Shown in pieces: positions 1-8,005 of a stretch of DNA of 64,000 bases. Source of the stretch: Limnohabitans sp. (GTDB taxonomy: Bacteria > Pseudomonadota > Gammaproteobacteria > Burkholderiales > Burkholderiaceae_C); assembly GCA_018882835.1 (NCBI GenBank), contig VERE01000001.1, positions 1 to 64,000 on the forward strand. The letters run 5' to 3'. Every line of letters starts with the position of its first letter. Within the stretch, counting starts at the first letter, position 1. Below the pieces are notes generated by a model. The model made no database searches, was not told the DNA's origin, and was given only the letters and a program-made list of their open reading frames with translations. Both the position numbers and the translations under genes were made by a program.

Positions 1-136
1 CTGCACACCTGTTGATGGAAGAGGTAAACGCCTGGCAAAAAACCAGCTGGACACTTCAGATCAAAGCTTAAGGTCAGTGTCACAGACTTGAAACGTTCCC
101 AAGGCACCATGTTTGTTTTAAAGTGAGCTGGATGCC

Positions 137-1042
137 ATGAATGAACGCCCATCATTGGACGAGGATCATATCCGACGTCTTCGCGAAGACTTGCTGGACA
201 GTCTGGATGAGGAACTGGAGATGGAATTGGATGATCGGGCGCAGGCCCCCTCTGATTCAAATGAAGACCACATCTCTCGAGCGCGTTATTTCCGAGAACT
301 GTTGCGACTCCAGGGAGAGCTTGTCAAACTCCAAGACTGGGTGGTGGCAAAGCGACACCGCATTGTGATCTTGTTCGAGGGACGTGACGCAGCTGGCAAG
401 GGAGGCGTCATCAAGCGAATCACGCAACGGCTCAACCCTCGTGTTTGCAGAGTTGCCGCCCTGCCCGCCCCCAACGACCGGGAGCGAACGCAGTGGTACT
501 TCCAGCGCTATGTAGCGCACCTTCCCGCAGCAGGTGAGATCGTGCTGTTCGATCGCAGCTGGTACAACCGTGCTGGCGTTGAACGGGTGATGGGCTTTTG
601 CAATGACGCAGAGTACGAGGAATTTTTCCGCACGGTGCCTGAATTTGAAAAAATGCTGGCGCGCAGCGGCATTCAACTGATCAAGTACTGGTTTTCGATC
701 ACGGACGATGAGCAGCACGCGCGCTTTTTAGGCCGAATCCACGATCCGCTCAAACAATGGAAACTCAGCCCGATGGACCTGGAAAGCCGGCGGCGTTGGG
801 AGGACTACACCCGCGCCAAGGAAACCATGATTGAGCGCACGCACATTCCGCAAGCCCCCTGGTGGATTGTCCAGGCCGTGGACAAAAAGCGGGCTCGGCT
901 GAATTGCATGGACCATCTTCTGCAACAAGTCCCTTACCACGAAATTCCGCATCCCGAAGTTGAGTTACCCCAGCGAGTGCGCAACCCAGATTACATTCGA
1001 CATCCGGTCCCAGCAGACATGATCGTGCCGGAAAAGTACTGA
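137..1042 (+). CDS. ppk2: Polyphosphate kinase 2 family protein (PPK2)
   Basis: Predicted cytoplasmic polyphosphate:nucleotide phosphotransferase of 301 aa; PPK2 enzymes use polyphosphate to phosphorylate nucleoside di- or monophosphates. Residues 1-45 are an acidic, weakly conserved extension. A Walker A motif, GRDAAGKG, lies at about 82-89, and the family hallmark FDRSWYNR at about 138-145. The length fits single-domain PPK2. It is convergent with the CorA-like gene, with stops only 2 bases apart, and sits 2 kb from ppk1-sixA, so one locus can both make and use polyphosphate. Whether it prefers ADP, GDP or AMP cannot be read from the sequence. No convincing Pho box was seen upstream. Confidence 0.93.
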   Translation: MNERPSLDEDHIRRLREDLLDSLDEELEMELDDRAQAPSDSNEDHISRARYFRELLRLQGELVKLQDWVVAKRHRIVILFEGRDAAGKGGVIKRITQRLNPRVCRVAALPAPNDRERTQWYFQRYVAHLPAAGEIVLFDRSWYNRAGVERVMGFCNDAEYEEFFRTVPEFEKMLARSGIQLIKYWFSITDDEQHARFLGRIHDPLKQWKLSPMDLESRRRWEDYTRAKETMIERTHIPQAPWWIVQAVDKKRARLNCMDHLLQQVPYHEIPHPEVELPQRVRNPDYIRHPVPADMIVPEKY

Positions 1043-1044
1043 GC

Positions 1045-2148
1045 CTAATGGGCTGAGCCCAAATAGCGCTTGCGCCAGAAAAAGATCAGAAGGCCGACCC
1101 CGACGGCCGCCATCATCAGGAGCGTGGCCTCCAAACCATGCTCGAGATGGATGAATTCAAAATGCTCGAAATTCATGCCAAAGAAGCCTGTGATCAGGTT
1201 CAGGGGCAAGAAAACAGCGGTCAGCACTGTCAGCGTACGCATGATAGCGTTGGTGCGGTTACTTTGCGCGCTGAAATGCATTTGAACACTGGTCTCTGCA
1301 CTTTGCTCCAGCCGCCTGACATGGTGCACAACACGCTCGATGTGCTCTAGGACGTCACGACTGCGGACTTTCAACAGTTCTAGCGCACGATCTGAATGGC
1401 TGCTTTCTGACTTAAGGCTTTCCAATCCATCAGTCCAATCCTGAATGGCAGCACGCTGGTCTTCACAAATTTCATCCAGGTGATGCAGCATCAAACGAGC
1501 GTCCAACAGCGCGCTCCAGTCGTTGAAACGGCCATCGGGACGCAACAACTGACTTTGCCATTGATCCAATTGACGCGTGATGTCTCTTCTCAAATTCAGG
1601 TAGCCATCCACCATTTGACTGGTGATGCGCAACATCAAATCCGCTGAGCTATGCGGCACCCTGGCACTGCTGGTAAACAAATTGGCATGAAACGCTGCCA
1701 GCATGCGACTGGCAAAGGTGTCTCTGACGGCGCAATCCACGGGATGCACCGTCAATAACAATCGGTCAAAAACCGCAAACGCTACGGGACTGGTGTCAAT
1801 GCGTCGCAAAGCATTCATACCCGCTTTGGCTTGCGATCGGTGCAAGATTTCTCCTGGTCGTGACAAATCAGACTCGGTGCTGCCAGCGGCGAGTCGTCGG
1901 AACACCAGCATGTCGTACTGCGAGGTGTAATCGTAATGCGAGGGCAATTGATTGTTCAGCATGTCAGCAATGTGCAAATCCACCAACTGTGAACCACACA
2001 GAGATTGCAGCATCTGTTGCACCTCACTTTGCATCAATTCGAATTCTCGCCGTGCCAAGGCAACCCATACAAAACCGTTCGCGGGCAGAAACTGTGGCAA
2101 CTGGTCGGACTCCAAAATGGCTTCACTGGCTATTGAAAAAACACGCAT
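1045..2148 (-). CDS. CorA-family divalent cation transporter
   Basis: Inner-membrane protein of 367 aa in the CorA/ZntB metal transporter family. The long N-terminal cytoplasmic domain is helical and charged. Two transmembrane helices lie at the extreme C-terminus (about 305-323 and 338-355). The signature GMN at about 324-326 is followed by FE, as in many CorA/ZntB relatives. The basic tail after the second helix also fits. Mg2+, Co2+ or Zn2+ could be the substrate; the sequence does not decide. It is divergent from the small basic protein at 2214 and convergent with ppk2. Confidence 0.85.
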   Translation of the reverse strand: MRVFSIASEAILESDQLPQFLPANGFVWVALARREFELMQSEVQQMLQSLCGSQLVDLHIADMLNNQLPSHYDYTSQYDMLVFRRLAAGSTESDLSRPGEILHRSQAKAGMNALRRIDTSPVAFAVFDRLLLTVHPVDCAVRDTFASRMLAAFHANLFTSSARVPHSSADLMLRITSQMVDGYLNLRRDITRQLDQWQSQLLRPDGRFNDWSALLDARLMLHHLDEICEDQRAAIQDWTDGLESLKSESSHSDRALELLKVRSRDVLEHIERVVHHVRRLEQSAETSVQMHFSAQSNRTNAIMRTLTVLTAVFLPLNLITGFFGMNFEHFEFIHLEHGLEATLLMMAAVGVGLLIFFWRKRYLGSAH

Positions 2149-2160
2149 GCTGTCATTCCA

Positions 2161-2188
2161 TTGAATTTCAATATAAACTGTATATACT
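2161..2188 (+). promoter_or_regulatory. Sigma70-like promoter for the small RHH-like gene
   Basis: TTGAAT (2161-2166) and TATACT (2183-2188) are separated by 16 bases. A strong AAGGAG ribosome binding site at 2203-2208 and ATG at 2214 follow. The segment is AT-rich compared with its surroundings and contains a near-direct repeat ACTGTAT-AT-ACTGTAT over the -10 region. It also forms the divergent promoter region of the CorA-like gene. Confidence 0.55.
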
Positions 2189-2213
2189 GTATTATTCTTT
2201 ATAAGGAGCCAAA

Positions 2214-2543
2214 ATGGCCACAGCCACTCGCAAAGCGCCTGCCACCGCTAAAAAAACGGCTCGCACGCCGGCACCTAAACCAGCGCCCGATGCTCAGAAG
2301 CCTGCGGAAGTCAAAACCAAAAAGCCCAAGCTGGTTCGCGACAGTTTCACCATCCCCAAAAATGAGTACAGCAACATTGACACCCTCAAACAAAGAACGG
2401 CATTGCTCGGAAACCCTGCCAAAAAAAGTGAACTGATCCGCGCTGGGATTCAACTTTTGACCACCCTCAACGATGCACAGTTGCGCAAAGCGCTTGCGCA
2501 AATTCCCACCGTCAAGACAGGACGCCCTGTCAAGCCAAAATAA
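2214..2543 (+). CDS. Small basic protein with Lys/Ala/Pro-rich tail and RHH-like C-terminal half
   Basis: Unrecognised 109-aa protein. Residues 1-40 are a histone-H1-like stretch of Ala, Lys, Pro and Thr, including AKKTA and TKKPK. The second half begins with a strand-like segment (RDSFTIPK) and continues into helices containing AKKSELIRAG, which resembles a ribbon-helix-helix DNA-binding fold. A role in DNA binding or nucleoid structure is inference from composition and this pattern. The start is well supported by AAGGAG six bases upstream and by a good promoter. It is convergent with sixA, 26 bases apart. Confidence 0.75.
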   Translation: MATATRKAPATAKKTARTPAPKPAPDAQKPAEVKTKKPKLVRDSFTIPKNEYSNIDTLKQRTALLGNPAKKSELIRAGIQLLTTLNDAQLRKALAQIPTVKTGRPVKPK

Positions 2544-2569
2544 GCGGCACGCCATGGGCAAGGCAAACG

Positions 2570-3031
2570 CTAGAGCATTTCTGGCGTTTGCACTGTGATC
2601 AAGACCGTCTGGATTTGATCTTCCTTGTGTCGGGAGCGTAGCCACCACACCGAGCCTTTTCGAATAGGAAAGTCCGGGGCATCCAGTTTCAGCAAAGCGG
2701 CTACCGTCTGTCCCAAAAACGGTTGATGGGCAACCACCACCACGGGATTTTTGCCGTGGGGCCATTGCACCAACTCCAGCAAATGCTCATGTGAGCCCTG
2801 CGGGGACAGCTCATCCCGAATTTTGTATTTTCGTCCCATCGGCATGACCGTTTGCTCGGCTCGGCGTGCGGGGCTGCAAAAAATTCGGGCTCCTTCTGGC
2901 AACTGTCGATCCAGCCAACGCGACATCCGTTGCGCCTGCCGTTCACCACGGTGCGTCAAAGCGCGCGCCATATCGTCTTCTCCATCTTCCGCTTCGTGGG
3001 CCTCAGCATGCCGCCAGAGAATCAGATCCAT
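2570..3031 (-). CDS. sixA: Phosphohistidine phosphatase SixA
   Basis: Histidine phosphatase family protein of 153 aa. The catalytic RHA motif with the nucleophilic His at about residue 8 (LILWRHAEA) and the second conserved His in VVAHQPF are both present. SixA removes phosphate from phosphohistidine on HPt domains or the nitrogen phosphotransferase system in other bacteria. It starts one base after the stop codon of ppk1, so the two are almost certainly cotranscribed and would share the Pho box upstream of ppk1. Genes of this family are often next to polyphosphate genes in Burkholderiales, though the functional reason is unclear. Confidence 0.87.
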   Translation of the reverse strand: MDLILWRHAEAHEAEDGEDDMARALTHRGERQAQRMSRWLDRQLPEGARIFCSPARRAEQTVMPMGRKYKIRDELSPQGSHEHLLELVQWPHGKNPVVVVAHQPFLGQTVAALLKLDAPDFPIRKGSVWWLRSRHKEDQIQTVLITVQTPEML

Positions 3032-3032
3032 C

Positions 3033-5123
3033 TCAGGCCTTTCCTGCGTAGCGATGCATCAATTGAGCCTGAGCGCTGAGTTTTTGGCGCCGCACCGCAG
3101 GCTGCAATCTGACATAACTTGAATCAGGCTGAAGCGCCCAGGCATCGGTGTTGTCATTGAGGTAAACGGTCAGACACTCTTCTATCACGCGCTCCCTCAG
3201 GACGGGGTCGAGAACGGGCCAGGCCAGCTCAACCCGGCGCAGCATGTTGCGATTCATCCAGTCAGCACTGGACAAATAAAGCGACTCATCGTCACCTGCG
3301 CAAAAATAAAAAACCCGGGAGTGCTCCAGGAACCGGCCAATCACTGACCGCACTTGAATGTTGTCAGTGATGCCTGCGATCTCTGCCGGCAAAATGCAGG
3401 CACCTCGCACGATCAGCTGCACCCTGGCACCCTGCTGTGCTGCCAGCACCAGGGCGCGCGCCAGGCGGTCGTCGGTCAAGGCGTTCATTTTGGCCACAAT
3501 TCGTGCCGGTTGACCGTTGGCTGCTGCCCGTCCAACCTTTTCGATGGCCAAGACCATTTGGTCCTGCAGCTTGAACGGCGCCACCCAGATGTGGTTCATT
3601 CTGGGCAGCCGACTTTGGCTCGCCAGATGAATGAACAGACGCTCAATATCGGCTGTCAATTTGGCGTTGGCGGTCAGGTAGCTGAGATCCGTGTACAAAC
3701 GTGCGGTCCGAGCGTTGTAATTGCCGGTGGACAAATGCGCATATCGCTTCAACAGCTTGCCCTCGCGACGCGTGACCAGAAGCATCTTGGCATGTGTTTT
3801 AAGGCCAACCACGCCATACACAACTTGCGCACCCACCGACTCCAGTTGCTCTGCCCAATTGATGTTGGCTTCTTCGTCAAAGCGAGCCTTCAGTTCCACC
3901 ACTGCAGTGACCTCTTTGCCACGGCGAACCGCCTCGCGCAACAAATCCATCAACTCTGAGTCAGAGCCTGTTCGGTAAATGGTTTGCTTGATGGCCAAAA
4001 CTTGAGGGTCGTAGACAGCCTCACGCAAAAAGGCCAACACCCCCTCAAAGCTTTCATAAGGCTGGTGAATCAGCACATCACGCGATTGCAACTGGGAAAA
4101 GAGGGAAACGCCATGCGCCAATTCACGTGGATAACTTGGGCGGTAAGGCGTGTAAAGCAAGGACGGCATGTCCATCAAATCAATCAATTGATTGAGACGA
4201 ACCAAATTCACAGGGCCATGCACACGGTAAAGTGCACTGGCAGGCAACTCGAACTGTTTCAACAAGAAATCAGACAAATATTCCGAACATCCCGAGGAAA
4301 CTTCCAGGCGGACGGCGCGCCCAAAATGCCGGTGAACCAAGCCTTGGCGAAGTGCCTTGCGCAAATTTTGGACGTCCTCTTCGTCGACTGTGAGATCAGA
4401 ATCGCGCGTCACACGAAATTGTGAAAACTGGCCCACTTCACGCCCAGGGAACAGGTCTTTCAGATGCGCGCGAATGACACTGGAGAGTGAGACAAACAAG
4501 CTTTTCTTTCCGGCGAGCTTTTCGGGCAACTTGATCACCCGAGGCAACACACGCGGCACTTTCACGATGGCAATTTCATTCTCACGTCCAAATGCGTCCT
4601 TGCCTGACAAACGAACAATGAAATTCAGCGATTTGTTGGCAACCTGCGGAAACGGATGCGCAGGGTCCAATCCCACAGGAATCAGCAGCGGTCGCACCTC
4701 TTGCTCAAAATAACGCCTGACCCAACGTTGCTGCGCAAGTGTTCTTTCACTGTGCGAAAGAATTCTGATACCTGCCTTCGCAAAAGCGGGAATCAGTTGA
4801 TGGTTGTATACATCGTATTGGGCTGCGACCAACTCATGGGCGGCTGCGGAGATGTGCTGGTAGCTTTTGACCGAGAACTGCCCTTTTTCATCGTTGCCCA
4901 ATGCAGCACGGAAGTGAAGTGCAAAACGAACCTCAAAAAACTCATCCATATTGGAAGAGACGATGCACAGATATCTCAAACGCTCGAGCAGCGGAACTTC
5001 CTCACGCCTGGCCCAATCCAAAACCCTGGCATTAAATGACAGTATGGCCTGGTCCCGATCAATGAAAGGGATGGCTTGCGATACTTCCGATGAGGGATTT
5101 GAGGTGGGCACAGAAAGCGACAT
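3033..5123 (-). CDS. ppk1: Polyphosphate kinase 1
   Basis: Makes polyphosphate reversibly from ATP at the inner membrane. The protein is about 696 aa, near the usual 690. It shows the N domain (FNARVLDWA, NMDEFFEVRF), the H domain and the two catalytic domains. The two conserved histidines lie in GLKTHAKM, the autophosphorylated one in E. coli, and YAHLSTGNYN. The ORF track begins at 5174, but that extension reads through a Pho box at 5156-5184, so the first residues are unlikely to be translated. ATG codons at 5135 and 5123 are the candidates; 5123 leaves a plausible short leader, although neither has a clear ribosome binding site. sixA follows directly. Confidence 0.95.
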   Translation of the reverse strand: MSLSVPTSNPSSEVSQAIPFIDRDQAILSFNARVLDWARREEVPLLERLRYLCIVSSNMDEFFEVRFALHFRAALGNDEKGQFSVKSYQHISAAAHELVAAQYDVYNHQLIPAFAKAGIRILSHSERTLAQQRWVRRYFEQEVRPLLIPVGLDPAHPFPQVANKSLNFIVRLSGKDAFGRENEIAIVKVPRVLPRVIKLPEKLAGKKSLFVSLSSVIRAHLKDLFPGREVGQFSQFRVTRDSDLTVDEEDVQNLRKALRQGLVHRHFGRAVRLEVSSGCSEYLSDFLLKQFELPASALYRVHGPVNLVRLNQLIDLMDMPSLLYTPYRPSYPRELAHGVSLFSQLQSRDVLIHQPYESFEGVLAFLREAVYDPQVLAIKQTIYRTGSDSELMDLLREAVRRGKEVTAVVELKARFDEEANINWAEQLESVGAQVVYGVVGLKTHAKMLLVTRREGKLLKRYAHLSTGNYNARTARLYTDLSYLTANAKLTADIERLFIHLASQSRLPRMNHIWVAPFKLQDQMVLAIEKVGRAAANGQPARIVAKMNALTDDRLARALVLAAQQGARVQLIVRGACILPAEIAGITDNIQVRSVIGRFLEHSRVFYFCAGDDESLYLSSADWMNRNMLRRVELAWPVLDPVLRERVIEECLTVYLNDNTDAWALQPDSSYVRLQPAVRRQKLSAQAQLMHRYAGKA

Positions 5124-5150
5124 CTGTTGGGACATTTGGAGTGTCCACAA

Positions 5151-5184
5151 ATAAGATGACAATTTGATGTCCAAATGATGACAA
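5151..5184 (-). promoter_or_regulatory. Candidate Pho box and -10 upstream of ppk1
   Basis: On the minus strand three 7-mers, TTGTCAT, TGGACAT and TTGTCAT, occur at 5184-5178, 5173-5167 and 5162-5156, exactly 11 bases apart. This is the spacing of PhoB sites (consensus CTGTCAT plus 4 bases). Ten bases after the second repeat is TCTTAT (5156-5151), a reasonable -10 for an activator-dependent promoter lacking a -35. The site fills the gap between the glycosyltransferase stop at 5187 and the ppk1 start. Confidence 0.75.
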
Positions 5185-5186
5185 AT

Positions 5187-6221
5187 CTATTTCTTGATCA
5201 ACGTCAGGTTCTTCAAGAACAATGCAGTCGCCTCGGACCAGCTGAAGTCAAGCGCACGCTCGCGCGCTTGCGAGCGCGTGACACACAAAGCCATTTTGAC
5301 AGCCGTTTCCAAATCATCGTGTAATACACCTCCCAGTCGGTCACCTTCCTCGGTGGTGCGCGCGAGAACCTCCAATGGCCCATCCACCGGATAGGCTGCC
5401 ACGGGCGTACCTGCAGCCATGGCCTCGACCATGACCAGGCCAAAAGTCTCTGAGCGACTCGGAAACACAAACACATCGGAAGATTGATAAATCTTGGACA
5501 GGGCTTCCCTTGGCAGAATTCCCAGCCAGGTTACTTCGGCATAGCGCTGCTGAAGTGACTTCAATACGGGTCCAACGCCACAAACTACCTTGCTTCCTCC
5601 TATGGGGAGGTCCAAAAAGGCCTGAATATTTTTCTCATAAGACACGCGCCCTACAAAGAGCATGATGGGGCGCGGCAAATGCCTGAGTAAGTCGTGGTCA
5701 GTTGGCTTGCTCGCATAGGAAAACAAGGTTGTATCCACGCCATGTGTCCAGGTGCGTAAAGTTGAAAAGCCTCGTCGCTCAAGCATCTGCAACACACCGT
5801 GCGTGGGCACCATCACCCCAGAAGAGGGGCGGTGAAAATGTCGCATCAAGGCGTACCCCCAACTCAATGGCACATGCAATGCTGCATTCAGTATTTCAGG
5901 AAATTTGGTGTGGAATGCAGTCGTGAATGCCTTTTTTCTTCGCAATCCGTATTTTCGACCGGCCCAACCCAGAGGCCCTTCGGTCGCGAGGTGAATGGCG
6001 TCAGGATCAAAGTCATCCAGCATCCGACTCAGACCTGCCAGCGGACGAATCGCCAAGTCAATTCCGGTATACCCAGGACAAGGGCGTGTTTTGAAGCAGC
6101 CAGGATGTATGACCAAAACCTCATGGCCAAGCAACGTCAGTTCCTTGACCAACTCCACCAACGTGGTGACCACACCATTGACCTGCGGCATCCATGCATC
6201 GGTGACCAATGCGATCTTCAT
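5187..6221 (-). CDS. GT4 glycosyltransferase, Agt-like (diacylglycerol glycosyltransferase candidate)
   Basis: Cytoplasmic or membrane-associated GT-B glycosyltransferase of 344 aa. The N-terminal MKIALVTDAWMPQ and NGVV loop are typical of family 4 enzymes, as are the C-terminal donor-site motif around SRSETFGLVMVEAMA and the GRVSYEKN segment. It begins with an ATGA overlap on the phosphoesterase gene, so translation is coupled. In alphaproteobacteria and marine bacteria an enzyme of this kind (Agt) is paired with PlcP and glycosylates the diacylglycerol that PlcP releases, forming phosphorus-free glycolipid. That role is inferred here from the pairing and the Pho box. The sugar donor is unknown. 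The ORF-track start at 6269 is replaced by the ATG at 6221. Confidence 0.85.
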   Translation of the reverse strand: MKIALVTDAWMPQVNGVVTTLVELVKELTLLGHEVLVIHPGCFKTRPCPGYTGIDLAIRPLAGLSRMLDDFDPDAIHLATEGPLGWAGRKYGLRRKKAFTTAFHTKFPEILNAALHVPLSWGYALMRHFHRPSSGVMVPTHGVLQMLERRGFSTLRTWTHGVDTTLFSYASKPTDHDLLRHLPRPIMLFVGRVSYEKNIQAFLDLPIGGSKVVCGVGPVLKSLQQRYAEVTWLGILPREALSKIYQSSDVFVFPSRSETFGLVMVEAMAAGTPVAAYPVDGPLEVLARTTEEGDRLGGVLHDDLETAVKMALCVTRSQARERALDFSWSEATALFLKNLTLIKK

Positions 6222-6985
6222 GCCAGACTTTCTTGCAATTGAACACTGTCTCCCATTTGTGGATCCCAAAAGATCAACTCCAAACGGCCGTCATGGTGTT
6301 CCACCAACGCCGAACGGCTTTCGACCCAGTCACCATCGTTGCAGTACACCACCCCATCTATGGTTCGAATTTCAGCCCGAAGAATGTGGCCGCAAATGAC
6401 CCCCTGAAATCCTCGTTTTTGAGCTTCCTGCGCCACCGCTCGCTCAAAAGCAGTGACATAGTTCAAAGCCGTTTTGACTTTGTGCTTCAGGTAAGCGGAT
6501 AAAGACCAGTAAGGCAAACCAAGGCGAGCGCGTGCGCGATTCAAGTTCCGATTCAATCGCAAGGTGAACTCATACAGGTAATCACCCACATAAGCCAACC
6601 ATTTGGCATGCTGGACAACCGCATCGAAATAATCACCGTGGGTCAACCAAAATTTCCGCCCATCAGCCAGGGTGTGCACGGCTTCTTCAGACACATCGAT
6701 ACCACCAAATTGATGGGTCACAAAATCTCTTGCAAACTCATCGTGGTTGCCTGGCACGTAAATTACCTGACATCCCTTGCGAGCCCGTCGCAGCAGTTTT
6801 TGCACCACATCGTTGTGCGCTTGCGGCCAATACCACTTGCGACGCAACTGCCATCCATCCACGATGTCACCCACCAGGTACAGATAATCACTGCTGTTGA
6901 CTTTGAGAAATGACAACAACGCATCGGCTTGACAGCCAGGTGTTCCCAAATGAATGTCAGAAATAAAGATGGCGCGGTAATGCAT
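6218..6985 (-). CDS. PlcP-type metallophosphoesterase (often annotated UDP-2,3-diacylglucosamine diphosphatase)
   Basis: Calcineurin-like metallophosphoesterase of 255 aa. Metal ligands are visible in ISDIHLG (D10, H12), GDIVDGW (D40), GNHDE (N80, H81) and THGD (H116). The pattern CQADALLSFL, the WYWPQAHNDVVQKLLR segment and DWVES resemble PlcP, the phosphate-starvation phospholipase C that removes phospholipid head groups, more than housekeeping LpxH. The expected GHxH motif reads GHIL at 199-202, so the last metal-binding His is replaced by Leu. The start overlaps the upstream stop as TGATG. The PlcP reading is family knowledge plus context; an LpxH-like role is the alternative. Confidence 0.85.
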   Translation of the reverse strand: MHYRAIFISDIHLGTPGCQADALLSFLKVNSSDYLYLVGDIVDGWQLRRKWYWPQAHNDVVQKLLRRARKGCQVIYVPGNHDEFARDFVTHQFGGIDVSEEAVHTLADGRKFWLTHGDYFDAVVQHAKWLAYVGDYLYEFTLRLNRNLNRARARLGLPYWSLSAYLKHKVKTALNYVTAFERAVAQEAQKRGFQGVICGHILRAEIRTIDGVVYCNDGDWVESRSALVEHHDGRLELIFWDPQMGDSVQLQESLA

Positions 6986-7830
6986 CAAGCACCCAGGAAG
7001 TGCTTTCTGTAACGGGAAGGTAAATCAGCGATTCGCATCAGCATAGGCAAATCTGCTGTATTGAAGTCTGGGTCCCACGCAGGCGCACCCAGTATGCGAG
7101 CACCTAGTCGCAAATAGCCTTTGATCAGCGCCGGTGGCTCGGCAGTCAAAGCATGATTGAATTGTTCCACTGGCAAAGGCAAGCGCGGTCTGACCTGAAG
7201 TTCGATCGGGGCTAAATGCGTCTGCTTCAATTGATGCCAAATGCTGGCCGCAACTTCACCACTGACAACGCCGTTGTGCATCATGGGAATGCTTGCGCAT
7301 CCAATCATGGTGTCGAGTTGATTGCGCACCATGAACTCAGCCAATGCGCCCCACAAGGCCATGATGACCCCGCCATGTCGATAATCAGCATGGACACAAC
7401 TGCGCCCTAATTCCACCATGCGCTCACGCAAGTTGCGCAGGCGCGTCAGGTCAAATTCGGTATCGGTGTAAGTGCTGCCCACTCGCAATGCTTGTGCCGG
7501 CGTCAAGACGCGGTAAGTCCCAATCACCTCTTGCGATTCAGCATCGCGCACCAATAAATGTTCGCAGTAGTCGTCAAATAAATCGATGTCATGCTCTGGC
7601 AGTGGGGTGCTGAGGCGCGCCCCCATTTCATACGCAAAGATGCTGTACCTCAGTCGCTGTGCGGCCCGTACTTCATCGAGGTGCCGTGCCCACGCCACCT
7701 CGATACCACTTGACTCAGCAATTTTGCGAGGCTGAGATGCAGCGCCGGCTTGATGCGCGCTTTGATGAAGTAACCCCCTGGGCAAAGCTATGGGTGAAAG
7801 GTCGAGTGTGGGGGTTGGCAATTCTTTCAT
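6985..7830 (-). CDS. GNAT-family N-acyltransferase, OlsB/hemolysin-like
   Basis: First gene of the operon, 281 aa. It belongs to the acyl-transferring GNAT group that includes OlsB, which attaches 3-hydroxy fatty acid to ornithine in ornithine-lipid synthesis. Visible family features are the RLRYSIFAYEMGA segment (about 75-90), GTYRVLTP, and the ELGRSCVHADYR acyl-donor region. The chosen ATG at 7830 has GGAG six bases upstream; the track start at 7932 would read through the Pho box. No olsA partner is in the window, so ornithine-lipid synthesis is a hypothesis. Placement ahead of PlcP- and Agt-like genes supports a role in membrane-lipid replacement. Confidence 0.82.
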   Translation of the reverse strand: MKELPTPTLDLSPIALPRGLLHQSAHQAGAASQPRKIAESSGIEVAWARHLDEVRAAQRLRYSIFAYEMGARLSTPLPEHDIDLFDDYCEHLLVRDAESQEVIGTYRVLTPAQALRVGSTYTDTEFDLTRLRNLRERMVELGRSCVHADYRHGGVIMALWGALAEFMVRNQLDTMIGCASIPMMHNGVVSGEVAASIWHQLKQTHLAPIELQVRPRLPLPVEQFNHALTAEPPALIKGYLRLGARILGAPAWDPDFNTADLPMLMRIADLPSRYRKHFLGA

Positions 7831-7859
7831 GGCATCTCCGTTGAATAAGCTTGCAGGAG

Positions 7860-7904
7860 AGTTTGAAGAGCTGCCGTGACACTGCCATGTCACTTTCATG
7901 AAGA
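7860..7904 (-). promoter_or_regulatory. Candidate Pho box upstream of the acyltransferase-phosphoesterase-glycosyltransferase operon
   Basis: On the minus strand TCTTCAT (7904-7898), GTGACAT (7893-7887) and GTGTCAC (7882-7876) are spaced exactly 11 bases apart. The second and third match CTGTCAT at 5 of 7 positions each. Ten bases after the third is CAAACT (7865-7860), a weak -10, giving a predicted start near 7853 and a leader of about 23 bases to the GGAG/ATG of the first gene. An additional TTGTCAT in the opposite orientation lies at 7907-7913. Confidence 0.65.
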
Positions 7905-8005
7905 ATTTGTCATCTTTATCCGGCGTGAACAAGCCACTGTGTCACAAGCAATTCACATTTATCCAGAAGCATTTCAACAATTCAGAACAATAGAGGGATC
8001 TTCGT

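Noticed and set aside
3-71. Open frame ending at the left edge (last residues LMEEVNAWQK... then stop), possibly the end of an upstream gene
   Set aside because: Only 22 codons are visible and no family is recognisable, so it cannot be told from a chance frame.
75-110. Pho-box-like GTGTCAC upstream of ppk2
   Set aside because: Only one repeat is good; the positions 11 bases either side match poorly.
1049-1063. Short palindrome TGGGCT-GAGCCCA at the ppk2/CorA-like junction as a bidirectional terminator
   Set aside because: The loop would be too small and no T run follows on either side; it lies within the end of the CorA-like coding sequence.
2175-2195. LexA/SOS-box-like CTGTATATACTGTAT upstream of the small RHH-like gene
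   Set aside because: The repeat is direct, not the inverted CTGT-N8-ACAG of an SOS box.
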